From an uncultured delta proteobacterium (GTDB lineage: Bacteria > Desulfobacterota > Desulfobulbia > Desulfobulbales > Desulfocapsaceae), in contig CAIQWD010000056.1 in the NCBI GenBank assembly GCA_903875445.1, positions 50,003 through 114,002 on the forward strand: 64,000 nt of DNA, in the 5' to 3' direction. A program made the position numbers and the translations under genes. The notes beneath the pieces are model-generated. The model did no database searches, was not told where the DNA came from, and was given only the letters and a program-made list of their open reading frames with translations. Of this stretch, positions 63,903 to 64,000 are shown in pieces (positions within the stretch are counted from its first letter, which is position 1; each line of letters begins with the position of its first letter).

Positions 63903-64000
63903 ACCACCTCTGCTAACGAAAACTGAGCCACCTGCGCCATCTCTTTTTTTCTGAAATCCTGCATTCCCCTCCTTTTTATTTTCCCATCTGATTGCTGATC
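63897..64000 (+). mobile_element. Possible IS21-type insertion sequence end
   Basis: The vapC remnant ends at TTGAACCACCTCTGC, followed by CTGAGCCACCTGCGC about 20 bases later. Such near-repeats of GA(A/G)CCACC spaced about 20 bases apart are typical of IS21-family ends, which carry multiple transposase sites. The rest of the element would lie beyond the window, so this stays tentative. Confidence 0.4.

Overview
The window looks like chromosomal DNA of an anaerobic deltaproteobacterium. The gene content best fits a sulfate-reducing or sulfur-disproportionating member of the Desulfobulbales, but this is inferred from content and no marker gene proves it. Supporting features are a class I hybrid cluster protein with a ferredoxin partner under HcpR/FNR-like sites, a flavodiiron protein, several ferredoxins, a cobyrinate diamide synthase-type enzyme, many two-component proteins and a sigma-54 promoter. 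No rRNA, tRNA or CRISPR array was seen.

Layout. 1-4255: the 3' end of glnS, then an iron(II) uptake operon (FeoA, a tiny Cys-rich FeoB-associated membrane peptide missing from the ORF track, a second FeoA, FeoB). 4280-9817 (minus): a DUF4177-like protein, a secreted MORN-repeat protein, AvtA, a Gate-domain membrane protein, a small Cys protein and a SixA-type phosphatase. 9936-21015: a large signalling locus. A histidine kinase/sigma-54 activator pair faces a plus-strand operon that carries a near-consensus sigma-54 promoter. That operon encodes a HTH/degenerate receiver protein, a Cache-type histidine kinase, a receiver protein, a TauE/SafE transporter, a membrane partner, a PEP-synthase-like protein without the usual PEP-binding barrel, and another receiver. 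This is the best candidate in the window for an undescribed system.

20995-35964: mainly housekeeping genes (universal stress protein, ADP-forming acyl-CoA synthetase/GNAT fusion, ArgJ, cardiolipin synthase, phosphoesterase, PPK2, SecA, ArgS, alanine racemase, ferredoxin) with clear terminators and one long palindromic repeat. 36213-42835: an unknown small protein with its own promoter, a CbiA-type amidase, a DUF374 acyltransferase, UvrB and a PAS histidine kinase. 43007-48704: redox and nitrosative-stress functions (ferredoxin, flavodiiron protein operon, Hcp and its ferredoxin, the last two behind nearly identical operators). 48747-52589: YkgJ-type protein, CBS-ACT protein, a thioredoxin-like protein, and an overlapping SurA-like / HAMP / HEIGH-metallopeptidase trio.

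52671-62002 (minus): an exopolysaccharide locus. It has a WecA-like initiating transferase fused to a PilZ domain, a small secreted protein, an outer-membrane barrel, a Wza-type export protein, a Wzc-type tyrosine kinase and an O-antigen ligase/polymerase with TPRs. 62003-64000: a decaying accessory patch with an ATPase fragment, an intact HEPN/MNT toxin-antitoxin pair, a frameshifted and truncated vapC, and sequence resembling an IS21-type insertion sequence end. Start codons were adjusted from the ORF track where an internal start had a better ribosome binding site or a signal peptide.
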